This document shows positions 1 through 8,423 of a stretch of DNA of 64,000 nucleotides, one piece after another; positions within the stretch are counted from its first letter, which is position 1, and the number at the start of each line of letters is the position of its first letter. Origin of the DNA: Haliscomenobacter sp041740695. Lineage in GTDB: Bacteria > Bacteroidota > Bacteroidia > Chitinophagales > Saprospiraceae. The notes beneath the pieces were generated by a model. It was not told the DNA's origin, made no database searches, and was given only the letters and a program-made list of their open reading frames with translations. The stretch is taken from positions 95,403-159,402 of the forward strand of contig NZ_JBGSLK010000043.1 of NCBI RefSeq assembly GCF_041740695.1, in the 5' to 3' direction. The position numbers were made by a program, and so were the translations under genes.

Positions 1-65
1 AGGGGGAATCTTGCAAGGATGAGGGGGAAATGGAACATAATGGTAGTGGATGTAAAAAAATCAGT

Positions 66-94
66 TTTGCCTCAAGAGTAAATTCCTAATTTTG
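66..94 (+). promoter_or_regulatory. Possible promoter of the FGE lipoprotein gene
   Basis: TTTG at 66-69 and TAATTTTG at 87-94 resemble the Bacteroidota -33/-7 promoter. The 17-nt spacer is shorter than the usual 19-21, so this is tentative. Transcription would begin about 15 nt before the ATG at 116. Confidence 0.35.
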
Positions 95-115
95 GGCTTT
101 CACCAATTCACTACT

Positions 116-1264
116 ATGCGCGTTCACCTGCTTGCGATATTGGGTCTAACTGTTTTTTTGGGAGCTTGCCAATCCTCCTCCTCCCCCAAAACCAACGAAG
201 TCCCCCCCATCACCGCCGACGAGCACTGCTACTCTGGCGCATCACCTTATGGCACCCATGCCGATTTTCTCATTGCCGATTTACTGGAAGCAATCGACAA
301 GATCAAACCCAATCCCGCCATGGCCAAAAGCCTGGAAGGTATGGTCGAAATCAACGGAGGGCAATTCGACATGGGCGGCGACAATGAACAAGCTCGAACG
401 GATGAATTCCCAAAACACCCCGTAGCAGTCCAGGATTTTTGGATGGACGCCACTGAGGTTACCAATGCCCAGTTTCAAAAATTTGTGGAGGCTACTGGTT
501 ACGTGACCGTTGCCGAGCGAGACATCGATTTGGAGGAACTCAAAAAACAAGTGCCACCAGGTACCGAATTACCCAGTGCTGAAGAACTACAACCATTCTC
601 TTTGGTCTTCAAAGCGCCCAGCAGTGGCAACTTACAAACCCTGGCACCCAATGACTGGTGGCAGATGGTCAAAGGGGCCAGTTGGCAACACCCGCAGGGG
701 CCAGCATCGAATATTAAAGGCAAAGAAAAGCTCCCCGTAGTCCACGTTTCTTGGTACGATGCGGTCGCTTATTGCAAATGGGCAGGAAAACGCCTGCCCA
801 GCGAAGCAGAGTGGGAATACGCCGCCCGTGCCGGGGAAAGCAGCAACATTTACCCTTGGGGAAAAGAACCCGTCAGTGCTAAAATGGCCAATTTTTTCCA
901 GGGTGATTTTCCGGTCAAACAGCTCAACGAGGATGGATACCTGCGACTAGCACCCGTCAAATCCTTCCCCGCCAATGCCTTAGGCTTGTACGACATGGCT
1001 GGCAACGTCTGGGAATGGTGCGCCGATTGGTACCGCCCGGATTATTATGCCGAAAAAGCACAATTGTTGCGGAACCCGCAAGGCCCTGCCGACAGTTATG
1101 ATCCTGACGAACCCAGTACACCTAAAAAAGTAGTCCGCGGGGGATCATTCCTCTGCAACGATACCTATTGCTCCGGCTATCGGGTAGCGGCACGGATGAA
1201 AAGCAGCCCGGATACGGGTTTGGAGCATACCGGGTTTAGGTGTGTGCGGGATAAAAAACAATGA
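116..1264 (+). CDS. Formylglycine-generating enzyme (SUMF1/FGE) family lipoprotein
   Basis: FGE-family enzymes oxidise a cysteine in sulfatases to the catalytic formylglycine. The 382-aa product starts at ATG 116, which gives a clean lipoprotein signal with lipobox LGAC (Cys18); an earlier TTG at 92 would spoil it. Family signatures are present in order: WYDAVAYCKWAGKRLPSEAE, GLYDMAGNVWEW and a final RGGSF...GFRC block. The catalytic pair of true FGEs, C-x4-C, is kept as CNDTYC at about residues 347-352, whereas many SUMF1-like proteins lack it. This supports a real sulfatase-maturing enzyme rather than a structural relative. It would be a lipid-anchored envelope protein. No sulfatase gene lies in this window, so its substrate must be encoded elsewhere. 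Confidence 0.85.
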   Translation: MRVHLLAILGLTVFLGACQSSSSPKTNEVPPITADEHCYSGASPYGTHADFLIADLLEAIDKIKPNPAMAKSLEGMVEINGGQFDMGGDNEQARTDEFPKHPVAVQDFWMDATEVTNAQFQKFVEATGYVTVAERDIDLEELKKQVPPGTELPSAEELQPFSLVFKAPSSGNLQTLAPNDWWQMVKGASWQHPQGPASNIKGKEKLPVVHVSWYDAVAYCKWAGKRLPSEAEWEYAARAGESSNIYPWGKEPVSAKMANFFQGDFPVKQLNEDGYLRLAPVKSFPANALGLYDMAGNVWEWCADWYRPDYYAEKAQLLRNPQGPADSYDPDEPSTPKKVVRGGSFLCNDTYCSGYRVAARMKSSPDTGLEHTGFRCVRDKKQ

Positions 1265-1270
1265 TTTAGT

Positions 1271-1392
1271 TCAGGGAAGTTGAGAAAGGTTTGGGAGGTT
1301 TAGGCTACCGCAGCGACTTAGACAAGATCTTTGTCAAAAACGTTGCGGTAGCCTAAACCTCCCTCAACCTCCCTAAACTTTCCTCAACCTGC
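1271..1392. repeat. Long intergenic hairpin, core family A (copy 1)
   Basis: Inverted repeat filling the gap between the FGE and DinB genes. The perfect part pairs 1293-1315 with 1341-1363, apart from one mismatch. The inner sequence GGCTACCGCAGCGACT (1303-1318) recurs at 20618-20633 and 28398-28413. The outer arms are degenerate iterations of a GGGAGGTT-like word. It probably acts as a folded transcript end or bidirectional terminator, but there is no long T-run. Confidence 0.75.
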
Positions 1393-1399
1393 TTAACAA

Positions 1400-1882
1400 A
1401 TGACCAAAACAGCAAACCACCTTCTCGCAGTACTCACTGCTGCCGAACCACTCTTGCGGCAGCTAAGTCCGGCCCTGGCCCAGCAAAAACCTCGCCCCGA
1501 CAAATGGTCGCCCAAAGAAATCATCGGGCACCTGATCGATTCCGCCTGCAACAACCAGCAGAAATTTGTACGCACGATGGCCACTCCAAAATTGGAATTT
1601 CCAGGTTATGCGCAGGATTTTTGGGTCAGTGCGCAACATTATCAGGAAGCTGAGTGGTCGACTTTGGTTGATTTATGGATCGCTTACAATCGCCATTTGG
1701 CGCATGTGATTCGACATGTAGACCCGGCCACTCTTCAGCACGCCATATTGATCCAGGGTGCTGTCCCTTTCACCTTGGGCTTTATTATGGCTGATTATGT
1801 GGAGCATTTGAAGCACCACTTGTTGCAGATTTTCCCGGAGGGGCCTTTTGAGAGTAAGTTCGCGAATGTGTACAATGCATAG
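1400..1882 (+). CDS. DinB-like putative metal-dependent protein
   Basis: A 160-aa protein resembling the DinB/YfiT four-helix-bundle superfamily, many members of which are thiol-dependent enzymes with a three-histidine metal site. The helix-1 motif RPDKWSPKEIIGHLIDSA contains the first His. The later segment DYVEHLKHHLLQIF supplies the expected second and third His. No signal peptide, so cytoplasmic. The substrate cannot be told from sequence. It starts 8 bp after a long hairpin and is probably transcribed separately from its neighbours. Confidence 0.75.
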   Translation: MTKTANHLLAVLTAAEPLLRQLSPALAQQKPRPDKWSPKEIIGHLIDSACNNQQKFVRTMATPKLEFPGYAQDFWVSAQHYQEAEWSTLVDLWIAYNRHLAHVIRHVDPATLQHAILIQGAVPFTLGFIMADYVEHLKHHLLQIFPEGPFESKFANVYNA

Positions 1883-1944
1883 CTAAAGCAACATATCTTT
1901 ACCACAAATTGCCTCTCTAGAGGATCTAAACGCACACTCAACCA

Positions 1945-4791
1945 ATGAAAAAAGCCATCTTATCCAGTTTGTATTGCTGTTTGCTACTGAGCTTCAGCAT
2001 CCATACTTTTGCGCAAAGCAAACTAATCGAGAAAGTAGAACGCAAGGGCAACGAACTCGTGATTTCCTACGAAAAGTATGTCCTGGCCAACGGCCTCACC
2101 GTGATTGTTCACGAAGACCATTCCGATCCGGTTGTACACGTCGATGTCACCTACCACGTTGGTTCGGCTCGGGAAGAAATTGGAAAATCCGGTTTCGCCC
2201 ACTTCTTCGAACACATGATGTTCCAGGGCTCTGACAACGTAGCGGACGAAGAACATTTCAAACTCGTGACCGAAGCAGGCGGCACCCTCAATGGCTCCAC
2301 CAACCGCGACCGTACCAACTATTACGAAACCTTACCCAGCAACCAAGTGGAGATTGGTATCTGGCTCGAAGCCGATCGCATGGGCTTCTTGTTGGACGCC
2401 GTAACCCAGAAAAAATTTGAAATCCAGCGTGCTACCGTGAAAAACGAACGCGGCCAAAACTACGACAACCGCCCCTACGGTTTGGCGGGTGAAGTGACCA
2501 GCAAAAACCTCTACCCTTATGGCCATCCCTATTCCTGGCTGACCATTGGCTACCTCGAAGACCTCAATCGGGTGGATGTCAACGACCTCAAACGATTTTT
2601 CCTGCGCTGGTACGGCCCCAACAATGCAACCCTGACTGTGGGTGGCGATGTTACTCCGGCTCAGGTGCTCAAATTGGCGGAAAAATATTTTGGCAGCATT
2701 CCTCGTGGCCCGGAAGTGCAAAACATGCCCAAAATGGTGCCCGTGCTAGAAGGCGACCGCTACATTTCTTACGTAGACAATTACATCCGTTTCCCCCGCT
2801 TGCAAATGACCTTGCCCAGCGTGCCTAACTACCATTCTGACAAGGCTGCACTAGACTGTTTGGCTGCTTTGATGGCTCAGGGCAAAAACACTGTTTTTTA
2901 CCAAAACTTCATCAAAACCCAAAAAGCCCAACAGGCCAGTGCCTTCAACTCGGGTGTGGAATTGAGTGGAGAGTTCAGTATCGGCGTCCAACCCACTCCT
3001 GGCCAAACCTTGGCAGATATTGAGGCTTTGATCCGCAAATCCATCATCGATTTTGAAACCAAAGGGGTCAGCGACGAAGAAGTGGAACGCTACAAAGCCC
3101 AATACGAAGCCCGGAGCATCAATGCCTTATCCAGTGTATCTGGCAAGGTGTCTCAATTGGCCGCTTACCAAACCTTTACGGGCAATCCCAACCAGTTTCC
3201 AGCTGAATTGGCCAACGTACGCGCCCTCAGTAAAGCGGACATCCTGCGGGTGTTCAACCAGTACATCAAAAACAAACCAGCGGTTATTTTGAGCATTTTG
3301 CCCAAAACCGGGGACGTGAAACCCGCTGCTGCCGATGGCTACAAAATTGACGAAAGCAAATACGTAGCGCCACCCGATCAATACGCGGGTTTGACTTATG
3401 TTAAAGCCAAGGACAATTTTGACCGCACCAAAAAGCCCGTTTCGACTACCAATCCAAGCATCACTGTACCCACCCTCTGGCGCTCCAAAATGACCAACGG
3501 CATCCAGATCATCGGTACCCAGAATACGGAAGTCCCCACCGTTACCTTGTCCTTGAGCATCAAAGGTGGGCAAATGCTCGATCCGATTGAAAAGGCTGGG
3601 TTGGCTAACTTGTGCAGCCAAATGTTACGGGAAGGCACCGAAAACTACACAGCAGAAGCCTTCGAAGATGAGTTGCGCAACCTCGGCGCCAGCATCAACG
3701 TGGGCGTCAGCGAAACTGCCCTGACTTTTTCCATGAATACCCTGGTCAAAAACCTGGACAAAAGTTTGATGCTCTTTGAAGAGCGGCTGTTCCGCTCCAA
3801 ATTAAAGGAGGAAGACTTCAACCGCCTCAAACAAAATACCATTCGGGGCATCATCAACAGTTCTACCCAGGCCGCTGCCGTGGCATCGGATTTGTTCAAC
3901 ACCATGATTTATGGCAAAAAGGACATCCGGGGTTATGCCATCGATGGTACTGAAGAAACCGTAGCCAAAATCACCCTGGCGGATGTGGAGCAATTCTACA
4001 AAAACAACCTTTCGGCGCCCTTGAGCAATGTAGTGATTGTAGGGGACGTAAAGCAAGCCGATATCCTGCCTAAGCTGTCATTTTTGAATAAAATGTCGAC
4101 AAAAGCTGTGGCACTTCCAGTATTCAAACCCGTGGTCAAAACCGAAAAAGCCAAAATCTACCTCGTAGATCAACCCAAGGCGGCCCAATCGGAGATCCGC
4201 ATCGGTTACCCAGCCATGGCTTTTGACGCAACGGGGGAATACTTCAAAGCAGGTTTGATGAACTACAACCTGGGCGGTTCTTTCAACAGCCGCATCAACT
4301 TGAATCTGCGCGAAGACAAGGGGTATACCTATGGTGCTCGTTCCGGCTTTTCTGGCGATCTCGGCTGGGGAACTTTTGTGGCCAGCGCTGGGGTGAAAGC
4401 GACAGCAACCGATAGTTCTGTAGTAGAATTCATGAAGGAAATCAACAAGTTCCGCAATACGGGCATGACTGATGCTGAACTAGCCTTCCTGAAAAGTTCA
4501 ATCGGCCAACGGGATGCCCTACGTTATGAAACGGGTTTCCAAAAAGCAGGATTTTTGGGCCAAATCGCTAAATACAACCTTCCTGTCGATTTCACCAAAA
4601 AACAAAGCGACATCATCAAGTCTATCACCAAAACGGAGTTGAATACCCTGGCCAAAAAGTTATTGAAGCCAGAAAGTGCTTACATTTTGGTCGTTGGCGA
4701 CAAAGCCCTGATCAAACCAGGTTTGGAAAAACTGGGTTATGAAGTGGTGGAGTTGGATAAGAAAGGTAATGAGGTGGTGATTAAACCATAA
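1945..4791 (+). CDS. M16 family zinc metalloprotease, two-domain, secreted
   Basis: A 948-aa pitrilysin/insulinase-family peptidase. A Sec signal covers residues 1-24. The inverted zinc motif HxxEH is HFFEH (86-90), and the downstream Glu ligand is in NERGQNYD (E168), a normal spacing. The second half (from about 510) repeats the M16 fold without a zinc motif, beginning with IKGGQMLDPIEKAGLANLCS, and ends with a typical M16 C-terminal domain. This fits periplasmic proteases that degrade peptides in a closed chamber. Length matches the tandem-domain M16 proteins common in Bacteroidota. It is followed by a long hairpin, so it is probably monocistronic. Confidence 0.93.
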   Translation: MKKAILSSLYCCLLLSFSIHTFAQSKLIEKVERKGNELVISYEKYVLANGLTVIVHEDHSDPVVHVDVTYHVGSAREEIGKSGFAHFFEHMMFQGSDNVADEEHFKLVTEAGGTLNGSTNRDRTNYYETLPSNQVEIGIWLEADRMGFLLDAVTQKKFEIQRATVKNERGQNYDNRPYGLAGEVTSKNLYPYGHPYSWLTIGYLEDLNRVDVNDLKRFFLRWYGPNNATLTVGGDVTPAQVLKLAEKYFGSIPRGPEVQNMPKMVPVLEGDRYISYVDNYIRFPRLQMTLPSVPNYHSDKAALDCLAALMAQGKNTVFYQNFIKTQKAQQASAFNSGVELSGEFSIGVQPTPGQTLADIEALIRKSIIDFETKGVSDEEVERYKAQYEARSINALSSVSGKVSQLAAYQTFTGNPNQFPAELANVRALSKADILRVFNQYIKNKPAVILSILPKTGDVKPAAADGYKIDESKYVAPPDQYAGLTYVKAKDNFDRTKKPVSTTNPSITVPTLWRSKMTNGIQIIGTQNTEVPTVTLSLSIKGGQMLDPIEKAGLANLCSQMLREGTENYTAEAFEDELRNLGASINVGVSETALTFSMNTLVKNLDKSLMLFEERLFRSKLKEEDFNRLKQNTIRGIINSSTQAAAVASDLFNTMIYGKKDIRGYAIDGTEETVAKITLADVEQFYKNNLSAPLSNVVIVGDVKQADILPKLSFLNKMSTKAVALPVFKPVVKTEKAKIYLVDQPKAAQSEIRIGYPAMAFDATGEYFKAGLMNYNLGGSFNSRINLNLREDKGYTYGARSGFSGDLGWGTFVASAGVKATATDSSVVEFMKEINKFRNTGMTDAELAFLKSSIGQRDALRYETGFQKAGFLGQIAKYNLPVDFTKKQSDIIKSITKTELNTLAKKLLKPESAYILVVGDKALIKPGLEKLGYEVVELDKKGNEVVIKP

Positions 4792-4816
4792 AACCTTCAA
4801 GTGCCTTCAGCTCATA

Positions 4817-4950
4817 ATTCCTGAGGTGTCCCTAAAGTGTCTCGGGTGTCTAAGGTGGTTCAAATAAAAACTCTTACGCGCAAGCGCTAAGAGCATATAT
4901 TTTTTTCACCACCTTAGACACCCGAGACACTTTAGGGACACCTCAGGAAT
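4817..4950. repeat. Perfect 43-bp-arm intergenic hairpin
   Basis: Arms at 4817-4859 and 4908-4950 are exact reverse complements over 43 bp, separated by a 48-nt loop. The loop holds a second small hairpin (4871-4893, arms CTCTTA/TAAGAG). The arm repeats a TGTC-containing word three times. It lies just after the M16 protease stop. A single decayed arm with the same word lies at about 60160-60205. Confidence 0.85.
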
Positions 4951-4996
4951 GTTACATCAATAATGGAATTTTTCAGCAACCTAAGTATTTATCAAT

Positions 4997-5082
4997 TTAC
5001 CTCAGCCTGATGTTTACCGGGTCCCAATTGATCACCCGCTTCTGCTCCGCACTCATATTCGCCGCCAGCGAAGGCCCTTGCT
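4997..5082 (-). pseudogene. Relic C-terminus, possibly Gfo/Idh/MocA-type oxidoreductase
   Basis: The minus strand reads about 28 codons ending in TAA (4997-4999), including LAANMSAEQKRVINWDPVNI. This resembles the C-terminal tail of Bacteroidota Gfo/Idh/MocA oxidoreductases, an identification from memory and uncertain. An in-frame TAG immediately upstream and the absence of the rest of the gene show it is a broken remnant. Confidence 0.4.
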
Positions 5083-5092
5083 AAACAATTCA

Positions 5093-5124
5093 TTTGCTTT
5101 ATTCTCTCAAAAAAACTATATTTC
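5093..5124 (+). promoter_or_regulatory. Promoter of the Uma2/RNA-ligase operon
   Basis: TTTG at 5093-5096, a 20-nt spacer, and TATATTTC at 5117-5124. This is one base from the Bacteroidota consensus TTTG-N19-21-TAnnTTTG. The expected start site is near 5131, about 11 nt before the ATG at 5142. Confidence 0.55.
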
Positions 5125-5141
5125 TACAAAAGCTAAAAATC

Positions 5142-5624
5142 ATGGAAGCAGCAACTTTGCCGATCCAGAGTGATTACGAAATTGAGCGTGGTAAACCTAT
5201 TCCTAGTAAGCTACATGCAGTGGTACAAATGAGATTAATCCTGTATTTGGGAACCCATTATAACGAACAATACATTCTCTTACCCGAATTCGCCTTGGAC
5301 ACTCCAGGTCAGAAGTCTGTACCGGATCTTTCTATTGATGAACTTAGTCCTGTTGATTTCAATAGGGATGAAATCAAAAAACCAACTCCCCCGCTCGCGA
5401 CCATCGAAATCCTTTCTCCCACCCAGGTGTTACAAACCCTACTGGACAAAACCAATGAGTATTTCTCTTCTGGCGTAAAATCCTGCTGGGTAGCCATCCC
5501 ACCGCTCAAGAGCATTTATGTTTTTAAAGCACCAAATGACTATCAGGTATTCAGTCATGAACACATTTTGCGTGATCCAAATCTAAACATCGAGGTCCCT
5601 CTTGGTGTTATTTTTGCATCATGA
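5142..5624 (+). CDS. Uma2 family (DUF820) putative restriction-endonuclease-like protein
   Basis: A 160-aa Uma2/DUF820 protein, a PD-(D/E)xK nuclease-fold family expanded in cyanobacteria and Bacteroidota whose biological role is poorly known. The expected core is visible: PDLSI (PD motif), then IEILSP (acidic core residue) and a following helix with K and Y (KTNEYFSSGVKSCWVAIP). ATG 5142 is chosen over an upstream ATG at 5094 because the latter falls within the -33 element and adds an atypical tail. Its stop overlaps the next start (ATGA), so it is the first gene of a translationally coupled three-gene operon. Confidence 0.82.
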   Translation: MEAATLPIQSDYEIERGKPIPSKLHAVVQMRLILYLGTHYNEQYILLPEFALDTPGQKSVPDLSIDELSPVDFNRDEIKKPTPPLATIEILSPTQVLQTLLDKTNEYFSSGVKSCWVAIPPLKSIYVFKAPNDYQVFSHEHILRDPNLNIEVPLGVIFAS

Positions 5625-5971
5625 TCAAGTTACTTGCCTTTTCATTGCTATTTTTTGGTAACATTTGCCTGCTAGCTGGGCAAAACGACTGGCGCATTGC
5701 GGGTAAATCCGTTCCTGCTCTTCAGCAAAAAATCTCCCTTACTCCTACTCTATCTTTTTGGAACCGAACGCCCCTTGTCGCTGTTACAGACAAGCAAAAA
5801 CGCCAAAACTTTACTTCAGCCGCCAGCTTTCCGCAATGGTATTCCGTAGATCAACTTCCTTTTTTTTGCAAAATGGAAGTCAAAATGGAAAAGGCCATTA
5901 AATTTCCGGTGAAAGTCCGCTTGGGTGAGGTGCAGTATGTGGAAAAAATGGAAGGTAAACCGTATTATTAA
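5621..5971 (+). CDS. Small secreted protein of unknown function
   Basis: A 116-aa protein I do not recognise. It has a clear Sec signal peptide (about 1-20, ending LLAGQ). The mature region is short and rich in aromatic and basic residues (WNRTPLVAV, FPQWYSVDQLPFFCKMEV). It overlaps the Uma2 stop by 4 bp and its own stop overlaps the RNA-ligase start by 1 bp, so all three are co-translated. No catalytic motif is visible. It could be periplasmic or membrane-associated. Confidence 0.6.
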   Translation: MIKLLAFSLLFFGNICLLAGQNDWRIAGKSVPALQQKISLTPTLSFWNRTPLVAVTDKQKRQNFTSAASFPQWYSVDQLPFFCKMEVKMEKAIKFPVKVRLGEVQYVEKMEGKPYY

Positions 5972-6690
5972 TGCCAAAGCCGCTCGGTCACAAATCTTAT
6001 GGCTCTATTCCGCACTTACCTGGTTCAAGACTGGGGAGTGGCGATCATCATTGCCACGACGGCCAAGCACGGATTGCTACCCAACAAACCCGCGATGCCA
6101 AAGACCTCGTGATCGTCCAGGAAAAACTCGATGGCTCCAATGTGGGCATTGCCAAACTGCATGGCGAAATCATTCCCTTGGTTCGTTCCGGGCATCATGC
6201 TTCCTCTTCTCCTTATGAACAGCACCACCATTTTGCCTCTTGGGTGCAAGAACGCTACAAACTATTCGATGCCGTTTTATTAGAGGGAGAACGCCTCTGT
6301 GGCGAGTGGTTGTTGCAAGCACATGGCACGCGTTACAATTTGCAAAACCGCGAACCCTTTGTGGCTTTCGACCTGTTGTACAATCGGCACGAAAGGGTCA
6401 TTTTTGCCGAGTTTCAAAGCCGACTGGCCTCCAGTGAAATTGCCATTGTCCCCACAGTATATGTCGGTGCTCAAGCTTTATCTATTCAGGCAGCCATGCA
6501 GCTGTTGGTTGAAAGTCATTATGGTGCCTTGGATCCAGTTGAGGGGGCCATTTGGCGCGTTGAGCGAGAAGGTAAAGTTGAATTTTTGGTCAAATATGTC
6601 CGCCCTGACAAAGTGGATGGAATTTATTTGCCTGAGGTGACTGGCAATGGTGTAACAATTTGGAATCTTTCGTCTTTGCTAGGCGAATAA
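5971..6690 (+). CDS. RNA ligase family protein (T4 Rnl2-like nucleotidyltransferase)
   Basis: A 239-aa stand-alone nucleotidyltransferase domain. Motif I is EKLDGSN, with the adenylated Lys at residue 52. Later motifs typical of covalent nucleotidyltransferases follow: GEWLL (III), FVAFDLL (IIIa), EGAIWRVE (IV) and LVKYVRPDK (V). Such enzymes seal 3'-OH/5'-phosphate RNA ends through ligase-AMP and RNA-AMP intermediates; the substrate here is unknown. The N-terminal block (YGSIPHLPGSRLGSGDHH) is typical of this bacterial subfamily. It is the last gene of the Uma2 operon, with a 1-bp overlap. Confidence 0.85.
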   Translation: MPKPLGHKSYGSIPHLPGSRLGSGDHHCHDGQARIATQQTRDAKDLVIVQEKLDGSNVGIAKLHGEIIPLVRSGHHASSSPYEQHHHFASWVQERYKLFDAVLLEGERLCGEWLLQAHGTRYNLQNREPFVAFDLLYNRHERVIFAEFQSRLASSEIAIVPTVYVGAQALSIQAAMQLLVESHYGALDPVEGAIWRVEREGKVEFLVKYVRPDKVDGIYLPEVTGNGVTIWNLSSLLGE

Positions 6691-6806
6691 AGCAGAATGA
6701 CGAATCAGGGGTCTTACCTCCTATTCCTCATTCATTCCAATTCCACTGGGTTAAGTAGTCATCTGACTTTTTTAGGGTCAACTATTCAGCCCCGTGGGAT
6801 ACAGAG

Positions 6807-8423
6807 CTACTCCTCACTCAAATGAAAATGCAAATCCTTCCACTCAAACATTTTAGGCTTGACATGCCCATCGAGATAGTGTGTTGGGGTAAATTGAATT
6901 TGAGCAGCCTTGCACCATAGGCCATGTTGTTTGATGGAGGCTTTAGCTTGTTGAATGATAGCGGCCTCCAATTCCTGGGGATATTTTTGATCAAATTGGG
7001 CCTTGGATAGTTGGTAGTAGTCGGCAAAAATTTGCTGGATGCTTGTACCCATCAGGTGATGAACCATCATTTGGACGGCCTGATTAAAAACGGCCTGCTC
7101 TTCTGATTCGCCCACGCAAAAAATCACTTTCACTCTGAGTGATACTTCCTCTTGAAGGAGTTGATCAATTTCTTTAAAAGCAGTTTCACACGCACCACAC
7201 CAGGGGTTGGTAACCAATACAGCTTCGTGCTTGGCACTCGTTGCTCCAAATTCAGGAATGACCACTTCTTCAGGCAAGGGAAGCAACGCAGTTTCATTCT
7301 GCAACGCAGCCTTTAAAAGTGCTGGATTCCTTTTGATCGCTGCTAATTTTGACCAAACCGCATCATGAGCTAAGGCTTTTTCAATGTATGGCTTCAACAA
7401 GAGCCACAGGAAAAAAGGAATAGCAAAAGAGGTGAATACAAATAAAGTATCATAGCCCGCCAAGGCTTGCAGCGGCCGAAATGGCAATACCACCGTCACG
7501 AATTCTATCACAAAAAGCCCCAGCACCACCAAACACAGTGGACACCATTGCTTTGCTTTAAAAGCTTGGTGATACACCGACCATGCTGAAAAAAGCAGCG
7601 TTAGCCCACTCAAAATCTGCACAATAGGGTTGGCAAGATAGGCCTGTTTGAGGCTTAAAAGTGCTCCGATGCTTCCAATAAAATACAACAAGCCCAGTTC
7701 TGACCAGCCGATCAACCCTAAAAAGCTAGCCGATTTACTTTTAAGCAGATTGTCACATTTGCTTTTTCGGCTGATGACTTGGCAAGCTTTGGCCGCTAGC
7801 TGATTTTGGGGGCTTAGTTGGTCCAGCACTAAAATGGAGCAAATGATGATGCCAAAAATTTTGACGATCAGCAAAAGGTAGCCAAGCCAGGGATGAACTA
7901 GTGCAAGACCGCTGATGAAAATTTGTAGAGAAATAATTAGGCCTGTCCTGGCAAAATCCTGCTTATTCTCTGCAAAAAAGAAGTTTAATTTTTCTAAAAA
8001 AGAGCGCTTAGGGCGTTGAATATTTTGCCAGTCTACGATTAATGCAGCACCTGACCAAATTTTTAGAAAATCTTCAATCCGTTCCTCTAATTTCCTATTT
8101 TCATTATCCCGACGGATGACCCAGTCGCCATTGATGCCTTCAACAATGGAAAACAGCCCATTGTCCACTTTTAAATGGGCAATAAATGGACTGGGCAAGT
8201 CAGGTAGTTTTTCCGAAGGAACTTGGATGCATAAATTATCTACCCGATATGTTTTCAACACTTCGTGGATGGAAAACAAGCTGGGGTAGCTGGGATGCGA
8301 TAAAAAAAGTGTCTTTAGTTCTTGCTTCGAGACTTGAAAATCAAGTATACTCCTAAGCAAGTAAAAGGTCGTTTCCAGGATGTTGTCCTGTTTATTTGAG
8401 TTTGTCCAAAAAGGCTTTGACAT
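6807..8423 (-). CDS. C39-like / vitamin K epoxide reductase / thioredoxin fusion protein
   Basis: A 538-aa membrane protein with three modules. Residues about 5-125 resemble a C39 peptidase fold, but the catalytic Cys of the usual D-C-G motif is absent, leaving a possible leader-binding, non-proteolytic domain. Residues about 155-345 are a multi-helix VKOR domain with the redox pair CPLC (294/297) and an upstream Cys (223) for the relay pair. Residues about 390-538 form a thioredoxin/DsbA-like domain with WCGAC (409/412). VKOR-Trx fusions form disulfides outside the cytoplasm using quinone. The gene overlaps the end of the upstream TlpA-like gene by about 32 bp at ATG 8423 (an alternative start lies at 8468), so they form an operon. 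Context suggests oxidative folding of exported peptides. Confidence 0.85.
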   Translation of the reverse strand: MSKPFWTNSNKQDNILETTFYLLRSILDFQVSKQELKTLFLSHPSYPSLFSIHEVLKTYRVDNLCIQVPSEKLPDLPSPFIAHLKVDNGLFSIVEGINGDWVIRRDNENRKLEERIEDFLKIWSGAALIVDWQNIQRPKRSFLEKLNFFFAENKQDFARTGLIISLQIFISGLALVHPWLGYLLLIVKIFGIIICSILVLDQLSPQNQLAAKACQVISRKSKCDNLLKSKSASFLGLIGWSELGLLYFIGSIGALLSLKQAYLANPIVQILSGLTLLFSAWSVYHQAFKAKQWCPLCLVVLGLFVIEFVTVVLPFRPLQALAGYDTLFVFTSFAIPFFLWLLLKPYIEKALAHDAVWSKLAAIKRNPALLKAALQNETALLPLPEEVVIPEFGATSAKHEAVLVTNPWCGACETAFKEIDQLLQEEVSLRVKVIFCVGESEEQAVFNQAVQMMVHHLMGTSIQQIFADYYQLSKAQFDQKYPQELEAAIIQQAKASIKQHGLWCKAAQIQFTPTHYLDGHVKPKMFEWKDLHFHLSEE

